Assembly: GCA_965226925.1 (NCBI GenBank)
Contig: CBDDEN010000010.1
Span: forward strand, 186,001-250,000
DNA: 64,000 nucleotides
Direction of reading: 5' to 3'
Origin: CBDDCX01 sp965226925
GTDB taxonomy: Bacteria > Gemmatimonadota > Gemmatimonadetes > Longimicrobiales > Gaopeijiaceae
In this document: positions 7,719 to 16,894 of the stretch, piece by piece
How positions within the stretch are numbered: the stretch's first letter is position 1
Layout: the number at the start of each line of letters is the position of its first letter
Made by a program: the position numbers and the translations under genes
The notes under the pieces: generated by a model
Database searches by the model: none
What the model saw: only the letters and a program-made list of their open reading frames with translations
Told to the model about the DNA's origin: nothing

Positions 7719-8876
7719 ATGACGACACCTCCGGATGGAGCCCGATTCGGGACATTGGCCATCCACGCCGGACAGGAGCCCGAGGCCGAGACCGGAGCGA
7801 TCATGCCTCCGATCTTCCAGACTTCGACCTACGTCCAGCCCGACGTCGCCAAACCCAAGAAGGGATACGACTACGCCCGGGTCCAGAACCCGACCCGGGA
7901 AGCGCTGGAGCGCAATGTGGCTGCGCTGGAGGGGGGGAAGCACGGAGTCGCCTTCGCCAGCGGGCTTGCCGCCATCGAGTCGGTGGTCAAGCGCCTAGCG
8001 GCCGGCGATCACATCGTGAGCGAGGAGAACACCTACGGTGGAGTCACCCGCATGTTCACGCGGGTCCTCGAAAAGCTCGGACTGGAGTTCTCCTTCGTGG
8101 ACACGCGTGACCCCGACCGGATCCGTGAAGCCATGCGACCGAACACACGCCTGGTGCACGTCGAGACCCCGACCAACCCCCTCATGCGCATCTGCGACCT
8201 GGCCGCCGCGGCCGACATCGCCCACCAAGGCGGTGCCCTGCTCATGGTGGACAACACCTTCGCGTCACCCTTCAACCAGCGCCCCCTCGAGATGGGCGCC
8301 GACGTCACGGTGCACTCGTCGACCAAGTACCTGAACGGCCACTCCGACATCATCGGGGGCATCCTGGCCGTGAACGACGACGAACTCGCCGAGGAGATTC
8401 GATTCGTGAGAAAGTCGACCGGAGCCGTGCCCGGGCCGATGGATGCATGGCTCTGCCTTCGGGGTACCAAGACCCTGCACGTCCGCATGGAGAGACACAA
8501 CACGAATGGGCTGGCGGTGGCCCGGCATTTGGAGGAACACCCCGCGGTCAAGCGCGTCATCTATCCGGGTCTCGAGTCCCATCCACAGCACGAGCTGGCG
8601 CGCCGCCAGATGGCTGGCTTCAGCGGCATGGTGGCCCTGGACCTCGGCGATCCCGATCAGGCTCGGGCCCTCGCCACGGGCACCCGGGTGTTCCAGCTTG
8701 CAGAGAGCCTCGGCGGCGTGGAGTCCCTGATCAGCATCCCCGCGTTGCAGACCCACGCGTCCGTGCCGAAGGACCTCAGACAGGCGATGGGAGTCACCGA
8801 GGGGCTGGTTCGGCTCTCCGTGGGTATCGAGGATTTGGCGGACCTGCTGGCTGACCTGGATCGGGCCCTGGCCTGA
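7719..8876 (+). CDS. PLP-dependent trans-sulfuration enzyme (cystathionine gamma-synthase / gamma-lyase family)
   Basis: Cys/Met metabolism PLP enzyme of 385 residues. The PLP-binding lysine is Lys203 in SSTKYLNGHSD. The phosphate-binding region YARVQNPTREALE, the block VETPTNPLMRICD, and the C-terminal GGVESLISIPALQTHASV are all typical of the family. By sequence it could be cystathionine gamma-synthase, cystathionine gamma-lyase or an O-acetyl/succinylhomoserine sulfhydrylase; these cannot be separated reliably here and no other methionine genes are adjacent. The start is supported by GAGGAG seven bases upstream. It faces away from the glmM-like gene. Confidence 0.92.
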   Translation: MTTPPDGARFGTLAIHAGQEPEAETGAIMPPIFQTSTYVQPDVAKPKKGYDYARVQNPTREALERNVAALEGGKHGVAFASGLAAIESVVKRLAAGDHIVSEENTYGGVTRMFTRVLEKLGLEFSFVDTRDPDRIREAMRPNTRLVHVETPTNPLMRICDLAAAADIAHQGGALLMVDNTFASPFNQRPLEMGADVTVHSSTKYLNGHSDIIGGILAVNDDELAEEIRFVRKSTGAVPGPMDAWLCLRGTKTLHVRMERHNTNGLAVARHLEEHPAVKRVIYPGLESHPQHELARRQMAGFSGMVALDLGDPDQARALATGTRVFQLAESLGGVESLISIPALQTHASVPKDLRQAMGVTEGLVRLSVGIEDLADLLADLDRALA

Positions 8877-8962
8877 AACTTCTCCGGGGGGAGCCGCGTA
8901 CAGCCGATAAGAGCGCGGCGGCCCTCGGCCGCAGCGGTGAGGACACAAGGAGATAGACAGCC

Positions 8963-9982
8963 ATGGCTGGTGAGAACGCCCAAGACAACGGCAACGGAAG
9001 GAACGGCAGCGACGAGCAGGAAGCACGCGCACGTCGCATCCTGACCGACATCGCCCCTCGATCCTGGGAGCACCCGGCGGACCGCGCGGCCCTCGCGGCC
9101 CTGAGGAAGATCCCGGTGTTCGACGACGTGCTCAGGAAGCTCTTCGGCTTCTTCGGAGAAAAGCCCATTCGCCTGGCATTCCTCGCGAACTCGGTCAGAG
9201 TCTCCGATCGCCAGTTCCCCCGAGTCAAGCGTCTCTACGAGGACGTGCTGCAGACTCTGGATGCGCCTGACGACTATCCCCTTTTCGTCTCCCAGACTCC
9301 GATCGTGAACGCCGGCGCGTACGGAATGGACGAGCCCTTCATCATTCTGAACTCGGGCACCGTCAAGCTCCTGGACGACGAGCAGTTATCGTACGTCATG
9401 GGCCACGAGGTCGGCCACATCATGAGCGATCACGTCCTTTACCGGACGATGACCCAGATCCTCATTCAACTGGCCGGGATGGGTTTCCCCATCGTCGGGC
9501 TGGCGGCACGAGCCGTCCTGGTCGCGCTCCTGGAATGGTCGCGGAAGAGCGAGCTCTCGAGTGACCGCGCCGGTCTCCTGTCCGTTCAGAACCCCCAGGG
9601 TGTGATGAACACCATGCTCAAGATGGCTGGTGGCGGTGACGACGAAGAGATGAACCTCGACGAGTTCATCATCCAGGCCGAGGAGTACCGCGAGTCGGGG
9701 GACCTGGCCGACCAGGTGTTCAAGGTGTTGAACCTGATGGGACAGAGTCATCCGTTCTACGTGCTTCGCGTCGCCGAAATTCGTTCCTGGATCGAAGCGG
9801 GAGAATACGATCGTATCATCCGCGGCGAGTACCAGCATCGTGGCGATCCGGATCCGGCATACAAGCAGGATCTGACCGAAGCGGCCCAAGCTTACGCGCA
9901 GGGAGCAAAAGATCTGTTCGGACAGGTGACCGGGGCCGCGAAGCGCATGGCCGACGACATCATGGGAGGGGTCAAGGGCTGA
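8963..9982 (+). CDS. M48 family zinc metallopeptidase
   Basis: Ste24/HtpX-type metalloprotease of 339 residues. The zinc motif is HEVGH at residues 148-152, followed by the third ligand Glu197 in SELSSDRAGL. A hydrophobic stretch between them (about 165-190) may be a membrane-associated hairpin. The first 20 residues are polar and rich in Asn, Gly and Glu, and there is no signal peptide, so the catalytic site probably faces the cytosol. The C-terminal third after the peptidase domain has no motif I recognise. A strong ribosome-binding site, AAGGAGAT, precedes the ATG. The partner or substrate is unknown; membrane-protein quality control is the general role of the family. Confidence 0.88.
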   Translation: MAGENAQDNGNGRNGSDEQEARARRILTDIAPRSWEHPADRAALAALRKIPVFDDVLRKLFGFFGEKPIRLAFLANSVRVSDRQFPRVKRLYEDVLQTLDAPDDYPLFVSQTPIVNAGAYGMDEPFIILNSGTVKLLDDEQLSYVMGHEVGHIMSDHVLYRTMTQILIQLAGMGFPIVGLAARAVLVALLEWSRKSELSSDRAGLLSVQNPQGVMNTMLKMAGGGDDEEMNLDEFIIQAEEYRESGDLADQVFKVLNLMGQSHPFYVLRVAEIRSWIEAGEYDRIIRGEYQHRGDPDPAYKQDLTEAAQAYAQGAKDLFGQVTGAAKRMADDIMGGVKG

Positions 9983-10061
9983 CGCTCAGACACGACCCGC
10001 AGCACTTACCTCTAACGCCGCCAGGAGGGATGCATCGGTGACCGAGCCGAGCGATCATGAT

Positions 10062-10074
10062 GCTCACTGTGAGC
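10062..10074. promoter_or_regulatory. Short palindrome upstream of purD
   Basis: GCTCAC-T-GTGAGC is a perfect six-base-arm palindrome in the 167-base gap between the M48 peptidase gene and purD, about 75 bases before the purD start. It could be an operator half-site pair. No known purine-regulator consensus is matched, and a chance occurrence is quite possible. Confidence 0.2.
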
Positions 10075-10149
10075 CGTCAAGTCGACCGCGAGACGATCGA
10101 GCGAAGCGAGATCAATGCCAACGAACTTCTGGGACGGGACACTAGGGCC

Positions 10150-11442
10150 ATGCGCATCCTTATCGTGGGAAACGGCGGTCGGGAGCACACGCTCGCCTGG
10201 AAGCTGCGAAGGGACGCACCCGATGCCACTATCTTCGTCACCCAGCCCAACGGGGGCATGGTAGGCTCGGTGGAAACGCTTGAGATCGCCCCGAGCGACG
10301 TCGAGGCCCTGGCGGGCTGGGCACAGGCTCAACGGATCGACCTCTCGGTCATAGGACCCGAAGCACCCCTGGCCGCGGGTTTGGCGGACCGCTTGACCCG
10401 TAACGGGGTGCCCGTGTTCGGTCCGACCAAGGCCGCTGCCCGCATCGAGTCGAGCAAGGTATACGCCAAGGAGCTCATGGAACGGGCCGGAGTGCCCACG
10501 GCGGGCTTCGCAGCGTTCAGTAACCTGGAAGAGGCCGCCGACCACGTGAGGAAGGGGGGAGCCCCCGTAGTCGTGAAGGCCTCCGGGCTGGCGGCCGGCA
10601 AGGGTGCGGTGGTCTGTGAAACCGTGGACCAGGCCCTCGAGACCCTCGACCGCATGATGACGGACAGGGTCTTCGGCGAGGCCGGACGCGAAGTGGTGAT
10701 CGAGGAGTTCATGCACGGCGAGGAACTCTCGGTCTTCGCCCTGGCGGACGGCCGGGACGCCCTTCTGATGCTCCCCTCGCAAGACCACAAGCGGATCGAC
10801 GAGGGGGACACTGGACCGAACACGGGAGGCATGGGGGCTTATGCACCCGTGGCCCTGGCGACCCCCGAGCTCCTGTCCGAGGCACTGGACCGAGTGATCC
10901 GCCCGACCCTGGCCGCCATGGCCGAAGACGACTGCGAGTTCCGGGGGCTGCTCTATGCGGGCCTTATGCTCACCGATCAGGGACCGCGGGTCGTGGAGTT
11001 CAACTGCCGCTTCGGAGACCCAGAGACGCAGGTCGTACTTCCCTTGCTCGAGTCTTCCCTGCTGGAGCCCATGCTGGAAATCGCCCGAGGTGGACGGCTG
11101 GGTGGCGCCACCCTGGAATCCGCCGACACAGCGGCCCTCACTACGGTCGTGGCGGCGGGGGGATACCCCGGCCACTATGAAAAGGGGCGGCCCATCACCA
11201 TCCCGGACAGCGTGACCTCCGACCCCGACGTGCTTCTCTTTCATGCGGGTACCAGGATGGGTGCGAACGGGCTCGAGACCTCCGGCGGCCGGGTCATCGC
11301 GGCCACGGGCCTCGGCTCGACGTTGAGTCGAGCCGCCGCCAAGAGCCGGGACGCTGCAGCCGCCATCGACTTCGAGGGCAAGCAGTTCCGAAGCGACATC
11401 GGGTGGCGAGAGTTCGCCCGATCCGAGCTGGAACGCCCCTAG
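10150..11442 (+). CDS. purD: Phosphoribosylamine--glycine ligase (GARS)
   Basis: ATP-grasp enzyme of purine synthesis that joins glycine to 5-phosphoribosylamine. It has 430 residues, the usual length. The N-terminal MRILIVGNGGREHTLAWKL, the ATP-grasp segments VVKASGLAAGKGAVV and EEFMHGEELSVFALADG, and DTGPNTGGMGAYAP are all diagnostic. The reading frame continues 31 codons upstream, but homology starts at this ATG. No other pur genes are in the window, so purD appears detached from a purine operon. mutM follows after 34 bases. Confidence 0.97.
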   Translation: MRILIVGNGGREHTLAWKLRRDAPDATIFVTQPNGGMVGSVETLEIAPSDVEALAGWAQAQRIDLSVIGPEAPLAAGLADRLTRNGVPVFGPTKAAARIESSKVYAKELMERAGVPTAGFAAFSNLEEAADHVRKGGAPVVVKASGLAAGKGAVVCETVDQALETLDRMMTDRVFGEAGREVVIEEFMHGEELSVFALADGRDALLMLPSQDHKRIDEGDTGPNTGGMGAYAPVALATPELLSEALDRVIRPTLAAMAEDDCEFRGLLYAGLMLTDQGPRVVEFNCRFGDPETQVVLPLLESSLLEPMLEIARGGRLGGATLESADTAALTTVVAAGGYPGHYEKGRPITIPDSVTSDPDVLLFHAGTRMGANGLETSGGRVIAATGLGSTLSRAAAKSRDAAAAIDFEGKQFRSDIGWREFARSELERP

Positions 11443-11476
11443 TCGCGGGCTCGCCGCCCGCCGAGGATATTATTCC

Positions 11477-12304
11477 ATGCCGGAACTCCCCGAGGTCGAG
11501 ACCATCGTCCGTGGACTCCGGCCGGCACTGGTCGATCGCTCGATCCGGCGCGTCCGCGTGCTTCGGCCCGACGTGCTTCGCCAGCCTCCACGCACCTTCT
11601 CGGCCCGACTGAGGGGACGGTCGGTCGAGTCCGTCGTCCGCAGGGGGAAGAACATCGTCGTGGGGCTCACGGACGACGTCGTGCTGGTCGTGAACCTCGG
11701 CATGACGGGCCGCCTCATGCTGGCCCGTCGCGAGGCCGGGATCACGCATCCAGCGGTCCGCTTCGCTCTGGACTCGGGACCCACGCTCGTCTTCGACGAC
11801 GTTCGCCGCTTCGGCGCGTTGGAGGCGCTCACCGCCGAAGACTGGGCTCGAAGATCCGGAAGGCTCGGACCCGAGCCGCTTTCCGCAGGCTATACGGCCA
11901 AGCGACTCCACGCCGATCTGTCACGCTCGTCCTCACCCATCCGATCCTGGCTCTTGGACCAGCGCCGCGTGGCGGGGGTAGGCAACATCTACGCGAACGA
12001 GGCTCTGTACCTGGCAAGAGTTCACCCTCAGCGCCCCGCCCGATCCGTGAGCGAGTCAGAAGCCCTTGCCCTCTACCGGGCCATACGGCGAGTCCTGCGC
12101 CAGGCGATCCGGAACCGCGGCACGACGTTGAGAAACTACCGGGACGCCTCCGGCTCACCCGGCGGGAACGCGGTGGCACTCCTGGTTTACGGCCGGGATG
12201 GTGAACCGTGCGCCGACTGCTCAACGAAGATCCGGCGATCGAGTTTCGGCAATCGCTCGGCCTTCTACTGTCCTCGCTGCCAGCCCATGGGCCCCCACGC
12301 GTGA
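11477..12304 (+). CDS. mutM: Formamidopyrimidine-DNA glycosylase
   Basis: Bifunctional DNA glycosylase/AP lyase that removes 8-oxoguanine and ring-opened purines. It has 275 residues. The N-terminus PELPEVETIVRGL carries the catalytic Pro2 and Glu3. RRGKNIVV holds the conserved lysine, and the C-terminal zinc finger uses CADC and CPRC. It sits between purD and an M16 peptidase gene, whose GTG start overlaps the mutM stop as GTGA. The arrangement looks like genome packing rather than shared function. Confidence 0.97.
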   Translation: MPELPEVETIVRGLRPALVDRSIRRVRVLRPDVLRQPPRTFSARLRGRSVESVVRRGKNIVVGLTDDVVLVVNLGMTGRLMLARREAGITHPAVRFALDSGPTLVFDDVRRFGALEALTAEDWARRSGRLGPEPLSAGYTAKRLHADLSRSSSPIRSWLLDQRRVAGVGNIYANEALYLARVHPQRPARSVSESEALALYRAIRRVLRQAIRNRGTTLRNYRDASGSPGGNAVALLVYGRDGEPCADCSTKIRRSSFGNRSAFYCPRCQPMGPHA

Positions 12305-13827
12305 GGCACAGTGCGTCGGGGTGGAGTTTATTGTTAGGGGGCTGCAGCCTGTTGGGAGGGATGGCCGTCGGAGCGGGCCCGGTGGGGGGTCAGGATCGAT
12401 TGGCGACCGGCGTCGATCTTCCCGTGGTCGAGCACGAACTGGCGAACGGCATGACGTTCCTGGTGCTGCCCCGTCACGGTGCGCCCACCGCCTCGTTCGT
12501 CGTGCAATACCCCTTGGGCGGCGTGAACGAGGTCCCTGGAACGACCGGCATCGCTCATCTCCTCGAACACCTGCTGTTCAAGGGTACCAGCACGATCGGA
12601 ACTCTCGACATCGACGCGGAGCGTGGGCTCTTCGCGCGGATGGACGCCCTACAGGACTCGATCCGTTCGACCGAGGCTGGCCCCTCCGACTCGGCCATCG
12701 ACGGATGGCTCGAGCGGATCGCCGAGTTGGAGGACGAAGCCGCCGGTTTCGTCGTCTCGAACGAGATCGACCGCATACTCTCCAGAAACGGCGCTCGAGG
12801 ACTCAACGCAAGCACCGATGCGGAGTCCACGACCTACTACGTAGAGCTTCCGTCGAACCGCGCCGAGTTGTGGTTCTTGCTGGAGTCGGACCGCATGCGA
12901 GATCCCGTCTTCCGTGAGTTCTACACGGAGCGAGACGTGGTGGCCGAGGAGCGTCGGCTCCGAGTCGAGACGCAACCGGGCGGCCTGCTCTACGAGTCGC
13001 ACCTCGCCGCGTCGTTTACGACCCACCCATACGGGCAGCCGGTCGTCGGCTACATGTCCGACATTCAGCATCTCGACCGGCGCAGTGTGAGAGAGTACTA
13101 CGAACGCTACTACGGCCCGAACAATGCCGTCGTGGCTATCGTGGGTAACGTGGAACCGTCGCGAATGATCGAGCTGGCCGAACGGTATTTCGGCGACCTC
13201 CCTGCGGGAGATGAGCCGCCCGAGGTCAGTACTCGCGAGCCGGAGCAGGTCGGGGAACGACGCGTGGAAGTAGTCTTCGACGCGGAGCCACAGGTACGTA
13301 TCGGGTGGCACGTACCGGAGGAGCAGCATCCCGACGCCGCGCCCCTGTCCGTGCTGACGGCGCTGCTTACGGGTGGGCGGACGGCCCGGCTGCACCAACG
13401 ACTCGTGATGGGTGACCGGATCGCGACGCGGGTCGGCTCTATAATGGGCCCGGGCGTTCGCTTTCCCCGGCTGTTCACCATCGACGCCACGACTCTCTTT
13501 CCGCACACCGCCGGCCAGATCGAATCGGCGGTCTACGCGGAGCTGGATTCCCTGCGACACGCACCTCCCTCCATGGCGGAGATCCAGGGCATCCGCAACC
13601 AACTCGAAGCGGGCCAGGTCAGATCTCTGACCTCCCAGCTGGGCCTCGCCTTCCGGCTGGCCGGATCCGAGGCGACATATGGGGATTGGCGGGCCGGCTT
13701 TCGATTGGATCGGCGCCTGGCAGAGGTGCGGCCCCAAGACGTCAGCCGGGTCGTGGACACGTACTTGACCCCTGAGAACCGCACCGTGGTGTCGCTGGTT
13801 CGCGTCGACTCGGAGCCCGGACGGTGA
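12301..13827 (+). CDS. M16 family zinc peptidase, catalytically complete, secreted
   Basis: Insulinase/pitrilysin-type peptidase of 508 residues with an N-terminal export signal (hydrophobic core roughly residues 9-24). The inverted zinc motif HLLEH is followed by the distal Glu in RDVVAEERRLR. Between HLLEH and the conserved GLNASTDAESTTYYVELP block there is an insertion of about 70 mostly helical, charged residues. The GTG start at 12301 is chosen because it overlaps the mutM stop as GTGA; an in-frame GTG further upstream would give a poor signal sequence. The next gene encodes its inactive partner, so the pair probably forms a heterodimer in the periplasm or outer membrane. Confidence 0.9.
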   Translation: MRHSASGWSLLLGGCSLLGGMAVGAGPVGGQDRLATGVDLPVVEHELANGMTFLVLPRHGAPTASFVVQYPLGGVNEVPGTTGIAHLLEHLLFKGTSTIGTLDIDAERGLFARMDALQDSIRSTEAGPSDSAIDGWLERIAELEDEAAGFVVSNEIDRILSRNGARGLNASTDAESTTYYVELPSNRAELWFLLESDRMRDPVFREFYTERDVVAEERRLRVETQPGGLLYESHLAASFTTHPYGQPVVGYMSDIQHLDRRSVREYYERYYGPNNAVVAIVGNVEPSRMIELAERYFGDLPAGDEPPEVSTREPEQVGERRVEVVFDAEPQVRIGWHVPEEQHPDAAPLSVLTALLTGGRTARLHQRLVMGDRIATRVGSIMGPGVRFPRLFTIDATTLFPHTAGQIESAVYAELDSLRHAPPSMAEIQGIRNQLEAGQVRSLTSQLGLAFRLAGSEATYGDWRAGFRLDRRLAEVRPQDVSRVVDTYLTPENRTVVSLVRVDSEPGR

Positions 13828-15338
13828 AGAGGCTCAGATCACGCACTACCCACCGCATCGCGGTGACGTTGGTGTGCCTCACGACCCTGAGCGGGCCGCC
13901 ACTCCTTTTGTCGGGCCAGGATACGGCACGCACCGCCCTCTCGGAACTGGTGTTCTCCGAGCTGGACTTCAAACCGGTCGAGCCCGTTAGACACACGCTA
14001 CCACCTGGTGTAGACGTTCTCCTGCTGGAGGACCACACCCTCCCGCTCGTTTATCTGTACGCCCGTTTCAAGGGCGGGCCACGTCATTTCTCCCGGGATC
14101 AGTTGGGGGCGACCACTGCCGTACCCATCCTGCTCCGCTCGGGAGGCACAGCGCTCATGTCGCCCGATTCCGTGGATAAGTTCATGGAGTTCTATGCGAC
14201 GCAGACGACGTTCGGGGGCGGGGGCGGGACTACGTTCAGCAGCTTCAATGTGCTCACACGACATCTCGACGAGGTGCTCCCTGTATGGGGTGACCTCTTG
14301 AAGAGACCGACCTTCGACCGGGCGTCCGTAGAGGTCTGGCGGGGCCAGGAGCTCGAAGACGTGCGGCGCAAGCAGGACACGCCCGGGCGCCTCGCGGTGT
14401 CGAAGTTCAATCGCCTTCTCTTCGGCGACCATCCCATCGGTTGGGAGTTGGGTCCTCAGGATCTCGAGCCTGAAGACCTCAGCGCGGAGGCTCTCGAGGT
14501 CGTGCACGGGGGGATCTATTGTGTCGCCAACCTCACGTTGGGAGTCTCCGGCGACATCTCTTGGGAGGAGATACGCCCGAGGCTGGAAGACCTGCTCGCG
14601 GACTGGCCCTCCTGCGACCGCCCGCTGAGGGAGCCGCCCCCGGTGGACGAAGTCGTCGAGCCCGGCGTCTACCTGGTACCGAGGAACCTCGAGCAAAGCA
14701 CGGTGGTGATCGGAAGGCCGAGCGGCGTCCGGCTCGCCGAGGCATCCGACTACTTCTCGTCGAGAATCGGCAACACCATCCTCGGTGGGTCGGGTTTGAC
14801 CAGCCGTCTCGTGACCAGAGTCCGCACGGAGCAGGGACTCGCCTACTCGGCCGCCTCCGTATGGACGGCCCCGACGCGATCGCCCGGCATCGTCGGAGCC
14901 ATTACTCAAACGAAAAGCGAATCGACGGTGGCCGCGATCCGTTCGGTCCTCGGCGTACTACGTGAAACGTCCTCGAATCCACCGGGCGATGTGGAGGTCG
15001 GGGACGCCATCGACCGCATCGTCAACGGCTTCGTGTTCAATTTCGAGAGCCCCGGACAGATCGTCTCCCGGCAAATGCTCTACCTGACTCAGGACCTTCC
15101 ACTGGATTGGCTCAAGAGGTATTTGGCCGGCATTCAACGTGTCACGCCCGAGTCGGTGGAGAGCGTCTTCCAGGAGCACCTCTCGTCCGACGATGTCGAC
15201 GACATGGTCATTCTGGTGGTCGGTGATCCGGAGGCGTTCGACGCGGGGTTGGACGAACTCGGGACCATCCGCATTCTCGAACTCGAGGAGGGCGTCTCGG
15301 GCGAAGGGGAGTCGCCGAACCCTCGACTCAGACGCTGA
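13824..15338 (+). CDS. M16 family peptidase-like protein, inactive partner subunit
   Basis: Secreted M16 homologue of 504 residues with a signal peptide (about residues 12-31, ending near LLLSGQ). The HxxEH zinc motif is absent where it would be expected; the region reads LGATTAVPILLRSGGTALM. The C-terminal substrate-binding arginine and tyrosine are kept in GSGLTSRLVTRVRTEQGLAYS. This is the classic pattern of the non-catalytic half of a two-subunit M16 peptidase. The GTG start overlaps the previous stop as GTGA, supporting one-to-one production. The 3-prime end overlaps the convergent ubiE/menG gene by 11 bases. Confidence 0.9.
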   Translation: MKRLRSRTTHRIAVTLVCLTTLSGPPLLLSGQDTARTALSELVFSELDFKPVEPVRHTLPPGVDVLLLEDHTLPLVYLYARFKGGPRHFSRDQLGATTAVPILLRSGGTALMSPDSVDKFMEFYATQTTFGGGGGTTFSSFNVLTRHLDEVLPVWGDLLKRPTFDRASVEVWRGQELEDVRRKQDTPGRLAVSKFNRLLFGDHPIGWELGPQDLEPEDLSAEALEVVHGGIYCVANLTLGVSGDISWEEIRPRLEDLLADWPSCDRPLREPPPVDEVVEPGVYLVPRNLEQSTVVIGRPSGVRLAEASDYFSSRIGNTILGGSGLTSRLVTRVRTEQGLAYSAASVWTAPTRSPGIVGAITQTKSESTVAAIRSVLGVLRETSSNPPGDVEVGDAIDRIVNGFVFNFESPGQIVSRQMLYLTQDLPLDWLKRYLAGIQRVTPESVESVFQEHLSSDDVDDMVILVVGDPEAFDAGLDELGTIRILELEEGVSGEGESPNPRLRR

Positions 15339-16056
15339 CGCCCACGTGGATCGCAGCGATCCCGCCCGTCAGGAAGGTCCACTCGACATTCCCAAAGCCG
15401 GACTCTCGCAGCAGTTCGGCCAGGTGCTCCGGTCCGGGGAACTCCTTCACGGACTCGGGAAGATACGTGTAGGCCCAGGGATGCCCCGAGATCAAACGTC
15501 CCACCAAGGGCAGCACCCTGTGGAAGTAGAAGTGGTAGAAGCGGCGCAGAAGCGGATTCGGCGGGTCCGTGAACTCCAAAATCACGAGCCGTGCACCGGG
15601 GCGGAGAACGCGGGCGAGGTCCCTGAAGCCAGCCGGCAGGTCGGACAGGTTCCGCACGCCGAAACCGACAGTCGCTCCGTCGAAGGAGTCATCCGGGAAC
15701 GGGAGCCGGAGCGCGTCGCCGCACACCGGCGTCACCGCGTCGCTGAGCTTGTCACGGCCCTCCACCAACATGGGCAATGCGAAGTCGGTCGCGACGACGG
15801 TGCCCGCAAAGCCCGGTTGACGCGCCAACTCGAGGCTCAGGTCGAAGGTCCCCGCACAAGCGTCCAGGAAGCGACCCTTCGGTTTGCGCCTCCAGCCGAG
15901 GAGCCCAACGGCCTTCCGCCTCCAACGTCGATCGATGTTGAGGCTGAGGACGTGGTTCAATAGGTCGTAGCGCGGAGCGATCTCGGAAAAGAGGGTCCGC
16001 ACCTGGACTGCTCGATCCGTCCCGCGAGACGGCTTGGCTTCGGGGATTGTCGCCAT
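15328..16056 (-). CDS. ubiE: Ubiquinone/menaquinone C-methyltransferase (UbiE/MenG)
   Basis: SAM-dependent methyltransferase acting on demethylmenaquinone and/or the ubiquinone precursor. It has 242 residues. RTLFSEIAPRYDLLNHVLS is the family N-terminal signature. The SAM site reads FLDACAGTFDLSLELA, and VGFGVRNLSDL and RVLRPGARLVILEF follow. Which quinone the cell uses cannot be decided from the window. It is convergent with the M16 pair (11-base overlap) and divergent from the sigma-factor gene. Confidence 0.93.
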   Translation of the reverse strand: MATIPEAKPSRGTDRAVQVRTLFSEIAPRYDLLNHVLSLNIDRRWRRKAVGLLGWRRKPKGRFLDACAGTFDLSLELARQPGFAGTVVATDFALPMLVEGRDKLSDAVTPVCGDALRLPFPDDSFDGATVGFGVRNLSDLPAGFRDLARVLRPGARLVILEFTDPPNPLLRRFYHFYFHRVLPLVGRLISGHPWAYTYLPESVKEFPGPEHLAELLRESGFGNVEWTFLTGGIAAIHVGVSV

Positions 16057-16118
16057 GCACTCGGCGCTTTGGTTAGCTTTTCTTGACTCAGCTGAACAGA
16101 AGAGGCCGGTCGGTGTGA

Positions 16119-16823
16119 GTGGTCAGCCGCGTACCCGGGAAAGATCCGAAGTTTCCCGCCCGTAACATGGCCGCGGATACCAAGGGGGCCCAGGTCGCCC
16201 CGCCGGAGCTACTCTATTCGGAGCCTCATCACTTGGACTCACCGGCCCAAAGCGACAAAGATCTCGCGGCCCTTGCGGCCGACGGACGCGAGGAGGCCTA
16301 CGGCGAGCTGCTCAAGCGTTACGAACGGCCGGTCTTCGCCCTGATCTTCCGGATGGTGCGTGACCGATCTTTGGCCGAGGATCTGGCCCAGGAGGCCTTT
16401 ATCCGGGCCTTCAACGCCATCGCCTCATACAATTCGCGCTACAAGTTCAGCAGCTGGATCTTCAAGATCGCCAACAACCACACGATCGATCATCTGCGCA
16501 AGCGCAAGCTAGACACCGTCTCCATCCACGGGTCCCCTCACGCACGCACGGCGAGCGAAGAGGAACAGACCCGCCTCGTGGTGGAGTCGACCGATGAAGA
16601 CCCACAAGCCTACGTGGAACATCGCGAACTCGGCCATCAGATCGAGCAGGCCATCGGAGAACTCCGGCCGGAGTACCAGACAGCGATCCTGCTGCGACAC
16701 GTCGAGGGCTACGCATACGAAGAAATCGCTGAAATCATGGACCTGCCGCTGGGGACCGTGAAGACGTACTTGCACCGCGCCCGCGGTGAGCTAAAGACGC
16801 TTCTCGCTCATCTGGCCTCATAG
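16119..16823 (+). CDS. ECF-type RNA polymerase sigma factor
   Basis: Two-domain alternative sigma factor. Region 2 runs from about residue 47 to 127 (ERPVFALIFRMVRDRSLAED, then SSWIFKIANNHTIDHLRKR). Region 4 is near the C-terminus (AIGELRPEYQTAILLRHVEG, then EEIAEIMDLPLGTVKTYLHR). The frame opens with a GTG at 16119 (234 residues); an ATG at 16167 would remove 16 unconserved residues and is an equally good start. The next real gene encodes a zinc-finger anti-sigma factor with a transmembrane region, so activity is probably held at the membrane. The three envelope genes that follow are the likely targets. Confidence 0.94.
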   Translation: MVSRVPGKDPKFPARNMAADTKGAQVAPPELLYSEPHHLDSPAQSDKDLAALAADGREEAYGELLKRYERPVFALIFRMVRDRSLAEDLAQEAFIRAFNAIASYNSRYKFSSWIFKIANNHTIDHLRKRKLDTVSIHGSPHARTASEEEQTRLVVESTDEDPQAYVEHRELGHQIEQAIGELRPEYQTAILLRHVEGYAYEEIAEIMDLPLGTVKTYLHRARGELKTLLAHLAS

Positions 16824-16833
16824 GGGGTTTTTC

Positions 16834-16893
16834 ATGAAACTTTCCGGAAGACCCCCCCGTAGGGTCGAGTGGCAAAACAACAGGAGTCGATGA
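16834..16893 (+). CDS. Possible 19-residue small protein or leader peptide between sigma and anti-sigma genes
   Basis: An ATG eight bases after a GGGGG stretch opens a 19-codon frame (MKLSGRPPRRVEWQNNRSR) that stops with TGA one base before the anti-sigma GTG. The spacing would allow translational coupling. The same stretch can fold: GGGGGT near 16824 pairs with ACCCCC near 16852 around TTTCCGGAA. The peptide is basic and has no membrane segment. It may be a real coupling peptide or simply a chance frame. Confidence 0.25.
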   Translation: MKLSGRPPRRVEWQNNRSR

Positions 16894-16894
16894 C

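Noticed and set aside
10012..11244. A 410-residue minus-strand open frame opposite purD
   Set aside because: purD motifs are intact on the plus strand; the minus frame shows no domain and has shadow composition.
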